DNA of 64,000 nucleotides from G965197005 sp965197005 (GCA_965197005.1 OZ239982.1:1860001-1924000), one strand, 5' to 3'. Positions 6,219 to 15,525 are shown, counted from the first letter of the stretch. Numbers and translations are program-made. The notes: a model not told the origin generated them from the letters alone.

Positions 6219-7671
6219 CTGTGTGGTGGTTAACAAATAAAAAATTGCAATGATGATTTCTCTGATTTTCTAACTGTGTGGTGGTTAACTTTTTTGAGCT
6301 CTATCGAGCAAAATCGCCTCATTTCTAAGCCACCTGTGTGGTGGTTAACCAAGCTCTTCTTTATAAGCAACTAGCCACGCATTTCTAAGCCACCTGTGTG
6401 GTGGTTAACCTGGGACGCAATTCGCACTGCGTCCCGCCATTTTTCTAAGCCACCTGTGTGGTGGTTAACGCATTCCAAATGCTCAACCATCACACAAAAA
6501 ATTTCTAAGCCACCTGTGTGGTGGTTAACGACACCATTGGCTACGCACACCAATGGGCAATTTTCTAAGCCACCTGTGTGGTGGTTAACTCATATCACCG
6601 CCGCCCGATGATATAACATAATTTCTAAGCCACCTGTGTGGTGGTTAACTTTTGCGTTTTAAAAACTCGCCCGCTAAAGTGTTTCTAAGCCACCTGTGTG
6701 ATGGTTAACACATGACAAAAAGCAGCAACAATTCAGATCAATTTCTAAGCCACCTGTGTGGTGGTTAACAGCTGTTGAGGTGTGGGTTTTAAGGCTAACT
6801 CTTTCTAAGCCACCTGTGTGGTGGTTAACACCGTGTGTAGCACGCTTTGTATAGTCTTTACTTTCTAAGCCACCTGTGTGGTGGTTAACAGAACTTGCAA
6901 GGGCGGTTGAAACGGTAGGCATTTCTAAGCCACCTGTGTGGTGGTTAACTAAAAATGAGTTTTATGGAATGGATTGGACTGTTTCTAAGCCACCTGTGTG
7001 GTGGTTAACTTTTTTTAATTTGTAGGTTGTCTGAACCTATATTTCTAAGCCACCTGTGTGGTGGTTAACCAGGTGTCAGGATTGAGACCCTGAAACTTAC
7101 TTTTCTAAGCCACCTGTGTGGTGGTTAACCTTGGCGGGCGGCTTCTTTTTGCTGCCAAATCTTTCTAAGCCACCTGTGTGGTGGTTAACATTTGAAAAAC
7201 AACGAAAAACAAAGCCCCTTATTTCTAAGCCACCTGTGTGGTGGTTAACAGCACTAAAAAGAATATCAGACGTTCAGTTTTTTTCTAAGCCACCTGTGTG
7301 GTGGTTAACAAGTCGTAACAAAAGAAAAAATGGCGACATTTTTTCTAAGCCACCTGTGTGGTGGTTAACTATTAAATCTTTCATTTTACTTCTCCAGTTT
7401 TTTTCTAAGCCACCTGTGTGGTGGTTAACCTAGACCGTACGGCGATAACCCCGTATGGATTGTTTCTAAGCCACCTGTGTGGTGGTTAACGCCACTCGGC
7501 AAAGCAAGGATTTAGGTACATCTTTCTAAGCCACCTGTGTGGTGGTTAACTAAAGCTATAAAAAATTTTCAAAGCATTATCACTTTCTAAGCCACCTGTG
7601 TGGTGGTTAACTTTGCAATATGCAATCCTGCGTCAGTGGCTTTTTTCTAAGCCACCTGTGTGGTGGTTAAC
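6219..7671 (-). CRISPR. Type I-F CRISPR array, 25 repeats and 24 spacers
   Basis: There are 23 full 28-bp repeats, the first at 6322 and the last ending at 7671, plus two degenerate ones at 6267-6289 (5-bp deletion in the stem) and 6219-6234 (only the last 16 bases). Spacers are 32 bp, with two of 33 bp near the right end. On the minus strand the repeat reads GTTAACCACC…TTAGAAA, the I-F pattern with a CCACC/GGTGG stem. The repeat at 6682 has one G-to-A change. The clean end and AT-rich leader are on the right, next to cas6f, and the decayed trailer is on the left, so transcription is leftward. Confidence 0.97.
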
Positions 7672-7675
7672 CTAA

Positions 7676-7705
7676 ATTATATGCAAAAAAATTGTGTTGT
7701 ACCAA
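7676..7705 (-). promoter_or_regulatory. Candidate CRISPR array promoter in the leader
   Basis: On the minus strand a perfect TATAAT (7681-7676) follows a TTGGTA (7705-7700) at 18-bp spacing. Transcription would start at about the first repeat. The -35 lies inside the inverted repeat at 7693-7762. Confidence 0.45.
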
Positions 7706-7762
7706 GTAAATAAACGATTTTTGCTTGGTTTTACCATCGTTTTTTTTACTTAATACAACACA
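7693..7762. repeat. Long inverted repeat in the CRISPR leader
   Basis: The left arm is 7693-7717 (TGTGTTGTA...AAGTAAATAAACGA) and the right arm 7737-7762. They are complementary except for about three mismatches and one bulge, around a 19-base centre. The left arm covers the -35 of the array promoter. It could be an operator, a cruciform or a fold near the integration site. Confidence 0.75.
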
Positions 7763-7797
7763 TTGATAAATAACGAATTATTAAAGAACATAAAAAT

Positions 7798-7830
7798 AAA
7801 GGGTAAAATATTCTACCCTTTGATTATTTT
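7798..7830 (-). terminator. Terminator after cas6f
   Basis: The stem AAAGGGTA/TACCCTTT has a short AT loop. On the minus strand, downstream of cas6f, it is followed by ATTTTTATG; on the plus strand T-rich sequence also follows. It would separate cas operon transcription from the array promoter. Confidence 0.55.
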
Positions 7831-7854
7831 TTTAAAGAAAACCCCACCTGCTTA

Positions 7855-8445
7855 TTAAAAAACAGGGATAGTGGTTTTTATTTGTTGAGATTTACCGTTA
7901 ATACCGTAGGCAGATAACTGCCCTTGGGTGGGCGTTTCGGTTTTTGCCATGCCGATGTGTAACCACATTTGCTTTTGCTTCGTACTGCTACTTTTTAATA
8001 CAGCAAAGGGAACGTGTTCGTGAAAACTGTATTTTTTTATTACTGCTTTCTCGTATTCTTGCGTCCATGGTTTCCCACGTTGTTCGGCTCGCTGTTTTAG
8101 GTGTTTTATGTGACTTTTGCCTTTGAACCGATGGCGGTAAAAATAGGCATATCCCTGTATTTTTTCAGGTATCTGCTGACGGTCAGTGATTAACGCATAA
8201 TCAGCCAGCTCCGCAATTTGCCCCATAAGGCTTGATACACTGTTCTCATTGCCCAACACTCGAACAATGCCACCTAGCGTACCGCCTTGCCCGTAGGCAG
8301 GAAAAGCCAAAGCAATTGGCTCGTCACTGTCGTTATTGTAAGCTGGCAAATGTCTATGCAACACTTGTAAGATGTGAGCCACTACCGCCGACTGAATCAT
8401 TTCAGCTTGCGGTATGGCTTTGATGTCAAAATAATGGCTTTGCAT
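7855..8445 (-). CDS. cas6f: Cas6f (Csy4) CRISPR RNA endonuclease
   Basis: The protein has 196 residues. It cuts the precursor CRISPR RNA at the 3' base of each repeat hairpin and stays bound to it. Family features seen are the N-terminal YFDIKAIPQAE, the LHRHL segment around residue 30 that should hold the catalytic histidine, an arginine/lysine-rich helix (IKHLKQRAEQRGK) for hairpin binding, and a C-terminal YGINGKSQQ. It is the last gene of the cas operon, 3 bp after cas5fv. The repeat stem next door is the expected substrate. Confidence 0.93.
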   Translation of the reverse strand: MQSHYFDIKAIPQAEMIQSAVVAHILQVLHRHLPAYNNDSDEPIALAFPAYGQGGTLGGIVRVLGNENSVSSLMGQIAELADYALITDRQQIPEKIQGYAYFYRHRFKGKSHIKHLKQRAEQRGKPWTQEYEKAVIKKYSFHEHVPFAVLKSSSTKQKQMWLHIGMAKTETPTQGQLSAYGINGKSQQIKTTIPVF

Positions 8446-8448
8446 GGG

Positions 8449-9456
8449 TTACCTCGCTGTAATTTCTGATACATACGCCAACCCTTTTTTACCTAAATAA
8501 AAAGAGGACACCCCAGCGCATTCAATCATGTTTTTTAATTCTTTGGCTTTTGCCAAGTCAACCTCTAGGTTGATTTCTAATTGCCCACTGGCTTTAGTTA
8601 GTGTGTGCTTAATTTTTCCTTCACCTTTTATGAACTCTTCACGTACATAAGGGTTTCCGTAAATACGCTTTTTGGCACCTGTGGTATATTTATCCATATA
8701 ATCTTTAGGCGTAAATCCATTGTTAGAAACCCCCCCAATCCCCCCTAGCTTAGTTTTAGCATTATCCATATTATATTTACACTCTAAGCGTTTTAGCTGG
8801 AGATACAATGCCGAACAATACATTGGTAAAATCAATTGCTCTTCTTTTTTATTCAAAGGTTTATATTTTTCAAAATGTGTAGACAATTCGTCAGAGGCTT
8901 CTTTGATTTTCCCCTCAAAAGTGACGGGCTTTATTTTTTTGATAGCTTCTAAACGCCCAAGAATAGAAATAGGGTCAAGCGCAATACTCGCATTAACTTC
9001 TGTGTCCTGCAAAATAAACGAGCATAATTCATCAACTCCTAAAGCCAACACCCCCCAAAATTCAGATGAATAATCAGATTGAAAAATAGGATCATTAACC
9101 TTTATCATGCCAGTAAAAGCATTTTGGTCTGTGCTTCCTTTCATATTTCTAATATACGCCATTTCTTTATTAAAGATTTTAGGCTTATCCTCGAATGAGA
9201 TGTCATCTTCAATATCTGCAAAATAGTAATGTTCACTATTCTTAGCTTGATACAACTTGCGTTGGTCACCGATTAAACGGCTTAATACGCCCATTACGGT
9301 ATTTTTGCTAACCTCTCTATGGCGATAATTTTCAGCATTTTTCAGTTCGGTCATAGAGGCAACAAAGCTCCTGCCTTTTTTAGGTAATGGCTCATCATTA
9401 GAGCCATCTAAAAAAGAATTTCGCCATGAGGCTTCATAATCTATGGTTATTTTCAT
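8449..9456 (-). CDS. cas5fv: Cas5fv, type I-F2 effector subunit
   Basis: The protein has 335 residues and closely matches the Cas5 variant of the minimal Shewanella putrefaciens I-Fv system: an N-terminal WRNSFLDGSN followed by PLPKKGR, then VMGVLSRLIGDQRKLYQA, IRNMKGSTDQNAFTGMIKV, and a C-terminal AGVSSFYLGKKGLAYVS. In that system it holds the crRNA 5' handle and takes over PAM recognition from the missing Cas8f. It lies between cas7fv (8 bp) and cas6f (3 bp) in one operon. Confidence 0.92.
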   Translation of the reverse strand: MKITIDYEASWRNSFLDGSNDEPLPKKGRSFVASMTELKNAENYRHREVSKNTVMGVLSRLIGDQRKLYQAKNSEHYYFADIEDDISFEDKPKIFNKEMAYIRNMKGSTDQNAFTGMIKVNDPIFQSDYSSEFWGVLALGVDELCSFILQDTEVNASIALDPISILGRLEAIKKIKPVTFEGKIKEASDELSTHFEKYKPLNKKEEQLILPMYCSALYLQLKRLECKYNMDNAKTKLGGIGGVSNNGFTPKDYMDKYTTGAKKRIYGNPYVREEFIKGEGKIKHTLTKASGQLEINLEVDLAKAKELKNMIECAGVSSFYLGKKGLAYVSEITAR

Positions 9457-9464
9457 GACATCAC

Positions 9465-10436
9465 CTAACCCGCTATCAAAGAAAATGGCTCAGATTTGCC
9501 TTCAAAATAAACAGCATAATCAGTTTGTGGTTGAGGTTGTGCGTCTGCCGGGCTACGTTTAATCCGCATCATTTTATTGCTGTCGTTGTAATCAACCTCT
9601 ATGCTATCGACATACATATAACCTTTGGCTTGACGGATAGTTAATTCTGACAGCATTTCAAGAGCCGTTTCTATCAGTGTTGCAATGGCTTGTTGGTCGA
9701 GCAAAATACCAACCTCTCCTTCTTCATAAATAGTCCCTTTGCGTACATAGTTAGCATGAAATACGGCTTTAGGATTACGCTCTGGGTTAAGCGATTTAAT
9801 AAAGTCCTCGACTGATTTTGCCACTTGCTCCCCTTGATTATCTTTGATAACCATTGCACAACGGTCAAATTTATTATCTAGTGAGATAAACTGTAATTGC
9901 TCAATGCTGATAGAGCCATACGAAATGTATTCGGTATCACCAAATGTGGTTTTTGAAAAGAATGATGAACTGTCACGTTCTCCTGCTTGCCCAAATTGTT
10001 CAAAATTACCATTACCTAATTGGTCAACAAAGTCCTCAAGTAACAGTGGGCTGGTACGCTTGCACTGACTGGCAGGAACGACATAACCACGAATTAATCC
10101 AGTAATAGATGCCAAAACTTGCTCCAAGCTCTTTTCACCTGCAAAGTGCAAATCAAAGGCTTGATCACGGAACAAATGATGGCGTATGCAATTTTGGCTG
10201 ATATAAAGTGGCGTTTTTTTAAAGTCTATATCTGTCGCTTCTTTTTTATACTGATAGCCTGTTTCTTCTTTTACCTTTCCAGTTAAGTTAGTGTAACCAC
10301 GCAATTTGGGTAAAGTATGGTTATCTACTGTCTTACCTTCGCTACTTAGCGTAGTTGGACCATTCCAATTCACTACACCGTGTCCGAATGCTTTAATTTT
10401 AAAATCAACGCTTTTGATGCCTTCTATTTTTTTCAT
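9465..10436 (-). CDS. cas7fv: Cas7fv, type I-F2 backbone subunit
   Basis: The protein has 323 residues. It forms the helical backbone along the crRNA spacer in the minimal I-F complex. Supporting segments are [10 protein letters not shown] near the N-terminus, [16 protein letters not shown] in the middle and [20 protein letters not shown] site precedes the ATG at 10436. It is followed after 8 bp by cas5fv and preceded by cas2-3. No separate cas8f or csy3 gene is present, which defines I-F2. Confidence 0.9.
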   Translation of the reverse strand: MKKIEGIKSVDFKIKAFGHGVVNWNGPTTLSSEGKTVDNHTLPKLRGYTNLTGKVKEETGYQYKKEATDIDFKKTPLYISQNCIRHHLFRDQAFDLHFAGEKSLEQVLASITGLIRGYVVPASQCKRTSPLLLEDFVDQLGNGNFEQFGQAGERDSSSFFSKTTFGDTEYISYGSISIEQLQFISLDNKFDRCAMVIKDNQGEQVAKSVEDFIKSLNPERNPKAVFHANYVRKGTIYEEGEVGILLDQQAIATLIETALEMLSELTIRQAKGYMYVDSIEVDYNDSNKMMRIKRSPADAQPQPQTDYAVYFEGKSEPFSLIAG

Positions 10437-10462
10437 TTTTATTACTCCATAGTTTTAAAAAA

Positions 10463-13400
10463 TCAGTCTTTGACTGGGTTAGTTAGTTTAATAATTTGCA
10501 TTGCCCCTACGGGTTGTTTATCTGTTTTGACATAATAAATTGCATGTTTATGCCTTTCTCGTTCTCCGCCAATTGGTTCTAAATCCTTTGACGTATAACT
10601 GAGATAAATAGGGTTTTCAGGGGAGCGAGCCTCTGATAACAACATAAAATCTTTATAGGCTTTTTTAGTATTGTCTTTTATGTTGTGGTGCTTTGCTTTC
10701 ATAAATGCCAATAAATTTTTATCGCTGTCATCGTACCCTGTAATTCTATCAACTGATTCAGTTAATCCGACTTCCTGCGTCAAATCAGCCTCTTCATCAT
10801 ACGCATACTCATCAATAAATGTTGGCTGTAAGTCATCGCCCACTTCACAGACTGCCATTTGCACAAACCGATTATCGCCACGTAATGAGTTTTTGGCAAT
10901 TTTCATCACCTTATCTTTTTGTTTGGATTTTGGTGGGAAAGAAATCGGGTCGGTGACTTTGCTGTTAATCAGTTGTACACTTTTGCTTAATGCGGTCTGT
11001 ATATCCTGAGCGACTTTGGCTTGGCTACTGCTATCGGCATAAAAGTCTTGGTAAATGGCGTATAATTCATTGAGTGTCACCTCGTCTTTATCGCTTAGTT
11101 TGTCTTTGAGAAAATCTAACCAAGCCACCGTACTTTGCCATGAACATAAACTTGCTAAAAATTTAGCGGTGCTATTGGTTTGCTTGCCATTTTCTGAGCT
11201 TTGTGGAATGACGGTGGTATAAACATTGACCTCATCATTCAAGCCAAAACGGTCTAAACGCCCCAATCGTTGCAACCAGTTTTCTGCATTGGTAAGTTCG
11301 GTTATCATTCGGTCACAACTGATATTGAGCGAGGCTTGCACAATCGGACCACTACGCAGCACATCATAACCACCATCACCATCTTGTTTAAAGCAATCAA
11401 AAACGCGATTAAACCATTCGGTTTTATCCGCTTTGGTGTATTTTGAGTGCAGTAATATACTATTTTCTTCCTTATGGTGGGTTAAAAACGCCAACTGAGC
11501 ATTTTGTGCGGTGTTGGTAATCACAAAGGTTTTAATGCCATCAATATAGGCATTGTTAATCAGTGGGTTAGCTTCTTCTTTATCATCATAAGTAGTCAGT
11601 TCAATACGATAGGTTGACTGATTAAAGCTAGGCACACGGATAATATACTCTTCTTTGATATCCAATAGTTCGGTAACAAAATAGCTGTGTGGTGTTGCGG
11701 AAACGAGTAAGGTATTGGCATTGTGCTTGCGACATTTTTTCGCTTCGATTAGCTCGGCAAATAGCAAGTTAAACGCTGGCATGGGGATAAGCTCGTGAAA
11801 TTCATCAAATACCACATGAGCCTGCATAAAATTCACCATAGCGGTTACTTTGCTATGCGAGATAATATTATTGATGACTTGGTCAATGGTGGTAATGACA
11901 ATATCACCACTGAAATACTCATCGGCTGGTGTTTCTGAAGCGTCTTCTAAACTGATACCGTCTGTGAGTATTTTTTTATGCTCACCTGTTAGGATCTCAA
12001 TTTTTGCATTGGGTAAGTAGTCGGCTTGGGTTAAGTCATGCACTAAACCTAGGCAAACCTGAATACGTGGACAAACCCAAATAATTTGTTTAGCTTTAGT
12101 TTCTAATGCCCATTCTAAGGTGATTTTAGTTTTACCGCAGCCAGCAGGACCTTGAAGTACGCCGATATTTGCGGCTTCATTAGTGCCGGAAAATTCAGCA
12201 TCATCTTTTAATTTAGCCAATTCATTCGCTGCCTTGCTTTGCTCTTGGTTGCGTTCACTATCTGGGAATTTATCGGCAAAGCCTTGTAAGCACTTTTCAA
12301 TATGCTTTAAAAGCCCTGTTTCCTCTAGTGTGATTTTATTAAGCGCACTAAGTAAACTGCCTTCAGCAAGATATTCTGCTAAGTCTTCTGCAGACATAGC
12401 CGAAACCATTCTATCTGCACTAATAACCGCTGCTCTTACCAAGTCATTTAAGGCGTTATCTTTGATATTTTTATGGTACTCATCAGGCTCTTCTAAACAA
12501 TCATCAAATACCTTATAGTTCGGTAACTCATTACTCGTTAAGCAATATGAATAACGCCACTTTGGTATCAATGAGTCTAATGCTTCCTCACTATAAAAGA
12601 TTTTTGCCAATGCCTTGACCTCTTTTAGAACAGCAATAACCTGCTCATAGACTTTTTCCATTGACGTATTAGCGAGAGATTTCTCTAATAGCTTGTGTAT
12701 GCCTTTTGCCTTATTAAAATAGCTGTCGTCCTTGCGGTAGGGGCGAGTATGATGCCAATAAATACCGTGCATAATCCATTGGGACTGCTCTTCCCTTAAC
12801 TGCGTTTTTTTATGGTCTTTAGAGCAAGCATCACGTAATAAAGACTCCGCCCACAGCCAAGAAATCTCATTGTGTCGTGGGTGTTCTTCAAATGAGAATT
12901 TTTTATATCCCACTACGGAGGTATCAATATGCACCCCATCATCAGGAATATAATCCTCGTCCACTTTATTGATTTTTTTACTTAACCAAGCCTGAAATTG
13001 TGGGTCGAGCTTGCCAATATCGTGTAAAATACCCGCGATAAAACAGGATTGAGGCAAGTTATCATGCTCCACCCCCATTTTGGCGATTAAGGCTTGAGCC
13101 AAGTATCCCACAGCAAATAAGTGCTGACTTAAAGGCTGCCCTTTGGTATTGGCTAATATATGTTTCGTTTCTATTGGTAGTTTATCCATAATGACCTCTT
13201 TTGTTGTATAGTTTACAGGAACCACCCCACAATAATTAAACTTATCTCTTTTTCCCACTACCCATAATAAATCTGACCTCGCTCGGCTTCGTATCCAATG
13301 ACAACTTACCGCTGTATTTTTACTGGCAGTTTTTCGCAGTAGTTTTTTGACTGCTTGTAAGCCTTCTTCAGTAATCACGGTTTGCCATGTGTTGTCGCCT

Positions 13401-13483
13401 ATTCTATCGGCGAATGCATCTAGTACTCGGCGAGTTCGATTAAGGGCTTTTTTCTCGCATTGACTGATGAATATGACCATCAT
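10463..13483 (-). CDS. cas3: Cas2-Cas3 fusion (type I-F nuclease-helicase)
   Basis: The protein has 1006 residues. Residues 1-95 are the Cas2 domain (MMVIFISQCEKKALNRTRRV, later RIGDNTWQTVITEEGL and SCHWIRSRARSDLLWVVG). The HD nuclease follows, with HDIGKLD near residue 150. The SF2 helicase has Walker A GPAGCGKTK near 443, DEFH near 559, SATPHSY and the motif VI-like RLGRLDRFG. It degrades target DNA and, with Cas1, captures spacers. It is 58 bp downstream of the WYL gene and heads cas7fv-cas5fv-cas6f. The start is MM; no strong ribosome site is seen. Confidence 0.96.
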   Translation of the reverse strand: MMVIFISQCEKKALNRTRRVLDAFADRIGDNTWQTVITEEGLQAVKKLLRKTASKNTAVSCHWIRSRARSDLLWVVGKRDKFNYCGVVPVNYTTKEVIMDKLPIETKHILANTKGQPLSQHLFAVGYLAQALIAKMGVEHDNLPQSCFIAGILHDIGKLDPQFQAWLSKKINKVDEDYIPDDGVHIDTSVVGYKKFSFEEHPRHNEISWLWAESLLRDACSKDHKKTQLREEQSQWIMHGIYWHHTRPYRKDDSYFNKAKGIHKLLEKSLANTSMEKVYEQVIAVLKEVKALAKIFYSEEALDSLIPKWRYSYCLTSNELPNYKVFDDCLEEPDEYHKNIKDNALNDLVRAAVISADRMVSAMSAEDLAEYLAEGSLLSALNKITLEETGLLKHIEKCLQGFADKFPDSERNQEQSKAANELAKLKDDAEFSGTNEAANIGVLQGPAGCGKTKITLEWALETKAKQIIWVCPRIQVCLGLVHDLTQADYLPNAKIEILTGEHKKILTDGISLEDASETPADEYFSGDIVITTIDQVINNIISHSKVTAMVNFMQAHVVFDEFHELIPMPAFNLLFAELIEAKKCRKHNANTLLVSATPHSYFVTELLDIKEEYIIRVPSFNQSTYRIELTTYDDKEEANPLINNAYIDGIKTFVITNTAQNAQLAFLTHHKEENSILLHSKYTKADKTEWFNRVFDCFKQDGDGGYDVLRSGPIVQASLNISCDRMITELTNAENWLQRLGRLDRFGLNDEVNVYTTVIPQSSENGKQTNSTAKFLASLCSWQSTVAWLDFLKDKLSDKDEVTLNELYAIYQDFYADSSSQAKVAQDIQTALSKSVQLINSKVTDPISFPPKSKQKDKVMKIAKNSLRGDNRFVQMAVCEVGDDLQPTFIDEYAYDEEADLTQEVGLTESVDRITGYDDSDKNLLAFMKAKHHNIKDNTKKAYKDFMLLSEARSPENPIYLSYTSKDLEPIGGERERHKHAIYYVKTDKQPVGAMQIIKLTNPVKD

Positions 13484-13541
13484 GGTTTAGTACCTTTTAT
13501 TATACGGATTACTAGTGCCAAATCTTGGCACCTTGTGATTT

Positions 13542-14519
13542 TTATTTATCTTTCAAAAATTTAACGGCTTCTTCATGGTGTTTTAATAGGGCTTTTTTTA
13601 ATCTAGTTGGCGATAAAATCTCTACATTATTGCCGTACATTGATAGCTGCATAATAAGTTCTGTAAGGTCTTTACCAATTGGAATGGATAGGTGGTAACA
13701 GTTGTCTGTTTCTAATTTTCCTTGTTGTTGGTGATGCCAGCATTCATCTTGCACCCATAAGGAAAGCGGTGGAGTGAATTTTAGTTCTGCTGTTTCTGTT
13801 TTTTCGCCACTAAAAATGCCATAAGTTTGTGTGTAGTGCTGTTCAACTTCGTGGTTTTGTAGATGGGTGATGTCTTTGTTTATGATTTCTATATTATCCA
13901 TTTTATCCATTGAGAAGGTTCGTAAGCCTTGCCGATAGTGACACCATGCGATTAGGTACCAGTTGCTACGATAACGTAATATTTTTTGTGGTGATATTTC
14001 TCGCCATTTAGGTGTTTTATCGCTTAAACCACTACTGCGTGCGTTGTATTGAATGTTTAGGCGTTTGTCTTTGTGAAAGGCGGTTAATATTTGTTGGAAG
14101 TATGGGGTAGTGTGTTGCCGTTCTCCGTGTGAAAAAGCCTCTATAAAATCGAGTTTGTCTGCATATTCAGCAGGTAGTATTGCTAATAGGCGTTGTAATA
14201 CGGGATTCATTATTTCATTAAGGTGGTTTTTCTCTGCTGCAGGTTGTAGTAATTTGATAATTTGCAGTAGGTCAATGAGTTCTTTTTGTGTCATAAGCAT
14301 ACCGCCAATTTCAATACGCCCTTTGTCTTTTTCAAGCAATTTGTAACCTCCGTTGGACGGTGTTAAAACGGTGATGTTTAATTCTTCGCGTAGAAATTTC
14401 TTGGTTCTCTCAAAAGTTCTTTTTTTATATTGAAAGTGATTAAGAATTTCCTGCTCCGATTTGGGGTAACGTTGTTCTGATAAATAGTGATACAGTTCTG
14501 TTGCTTTATTTTGACTCAT
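13542..14519 (-). CDS. WYL-domain transcriptional regulator inside the cas operon
   Basis: The protein has 325 residues, with an N-terminal winged-helix part (SEQEILNHFQYKKRTFERTK, GGYKLLEKDKGRIEIGG) and a WYL domain around residues 140-220 (ISPQKILRYRSNWYLIAWCH). WYL proteins bind nucleic-acid ligands and often regulate CRISPR or defence loci; that role here is inferred. I set the start at ATG 14519, 2 bp after the cas1 stop and behind a GGAG, rather than at the TTG at 14531. It separates cas1 from cas2-3, unlike the usual I-F2 order. A paralogue lies at 16563. Confidence 0.9.
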   Translation of the reverse strand: MSQNKATELYHYLSEQRYPKSEQEILNHFQYKKRTFERTKKFLREELNITVLTPSNGGYKLLEKDKGRIEIGGMLMTQKELIDLLQIIKLLQPAAEKNHLNEIMNPVLQRLLAILPAEYADKLDFIEAFSHGERQHTTPYFQQILTAFHKDKRLNIQYNARSSGLSDKTPKWREISPQKILRYRSNWYLIAWCHYRQGLRTFSMDKMDNIEIINKDITHLQNHEVEQHYTQTYGIFSGEKTETAELKFTPPLSLWVQDECWHHQQQGKLETDNCYHLSIPIGKDLTELIMQLSMYGNNVEILSPTRLKKALLKHHEEAVKFLKDK

Positions 14520-14521
14520 AA

Positions 14522-15475
14522 TTAGCTCCAATCGGTTTTAATGGCTATGTCTTTAACAACTTCAAACATAAAGTCTAGTGCTTTGTGGCGGGTGAAGTTT
14601 TGTAGGCATTGTTGGCGAAATTCTTGTTCTTTGGCGTTTTCACTCGCACAGATAAAGGCTTGGGGGAGTATTAGGGTATCTTTGACTAAGTCGGCAATAT
14701 CAAATACCAGTGCGCCTCGTCTGGTTTTGCCGTGCATGACGGCAAATCCATGGGGTATGCCTAATACCCATGCGGTGGTGGCTCCTAGTCCATAAGCGAG
14801 GTAGTTGCCATGATTTAAAAAGCGGTTGGCTTTATCGGTTTTGCTGGTTGTGTGGTCTCTGGTGAAGCTGGCTATGTTGGTTTTTGGGGCGGCTAATTTG
14901 TAGAGTTGTTTGGTTAATCTGGCTTCTAGTTGTAGTAAGTGGGTGACGTTTTCTTGTGTGGGTATTTGCTGTTGGTGGGTGGCTATAAGTTGTTTGATGT
15001 TGTGGTCGTTGCTGTCAAAGCCTGCTTGTTTTAGGTCGTTGTCTGTTGCCCATATTTGTTGCATAAAGTTAAGTCTTGCTTGTTGCATGGCTTTGGCGGC
15101 ACTTAGGCGTTTGTCTTCATCAAACCACCAGCTTAGCCAGCTTTGGATATATTCGGTGGGTCGGTATTCACTTTGTGGGCTTAGCCATTGTATTTCTGTT
15201 GCCATTAAAAGTGGGGTGGCTCCGCCTCCGCTAAAACCGACCATTACGCCTGCTTGGGCGAGCATTCGCATGGCGGCTTGGGTAATGGAGGTGCCTGTAC
15301 CTAATAGAATGCAGGTGGTGTTGGCGATGGGTATGTTGTAGTAGAGGTTTTCTCGTTCGGCTTCGGTCAGATACAGCACACGTCCGTCTTTTTGCATGAC
15401 ACGGCAGTATTCTAGGTAATAAATGTTGGCACGTTTGGAGTGCAGTATGGCTTTTAGGTCGGTGAGTTGTTCCAT
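14522..15475 (-). CDS. cas1: Cas1f integrase
   Basis: The protein has 317 residues. It integrates new spacers with the Cas2 part of Cas2-3. It shows type I-F features: a start with LKAILHSKRANIYYLEYCRV, GVMVGFSGGGATPLLM, the metal-binding region LEARLTKQLYKLAA, GNYLAYGLGATTAWVLGI with GFAVMHGKTRRGALVFDIAD, and a C-terminal helix region. It is the first cas gene. An 8-bp inverted repeat (ATAACAAT/ATTGTTAT, 15505-15529) lies upstream and could be an operator or the terminator of the preceding gene. Confidence 0.95.
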   Translation of the reverse strand: MEQLTDLKAILHSKRANIYYLEYCRVMQKDGRVLYLTEAERENLYYNIPIANTTCILLGTGTSITQAAMRMLAQAGVMVGFSGGGATPLLMATEIQWLSPQSEYRPTEYIQSWLSWWFDEDKRLSAAKAMQQARLNFMQQIWATDNDLKQAGFDSNDHNIKQLIATHQQQIPTQENVTHLLQLEARLTKQLYKLAAPKTNIASFTRDHTTSKTDKANRFLNHGNYLAYGLGATTAWVLGIPHGFAVMHGKTRRGALVFDIADLVKDTLILPQAFICASENAKEQEFRQQCLQNFTRHKALDFMFEVVKDIAIKTDWS

Positions 15476-15525
15476 AATTTACCCTGATTGTTGTTTTTTA
15501 GGCTATAACAATCTTCTTAAAATTG

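Noticed and set aside
6371..7433. Several open frames of 60-105 codons inside the CRISPR array, with repeated VNHHTGGLE or SKPPVWWLT
   Set aside because: They are translations of the 28-bp repeats in frames that happen to stay open; the 60-bp period is a multiple of three.
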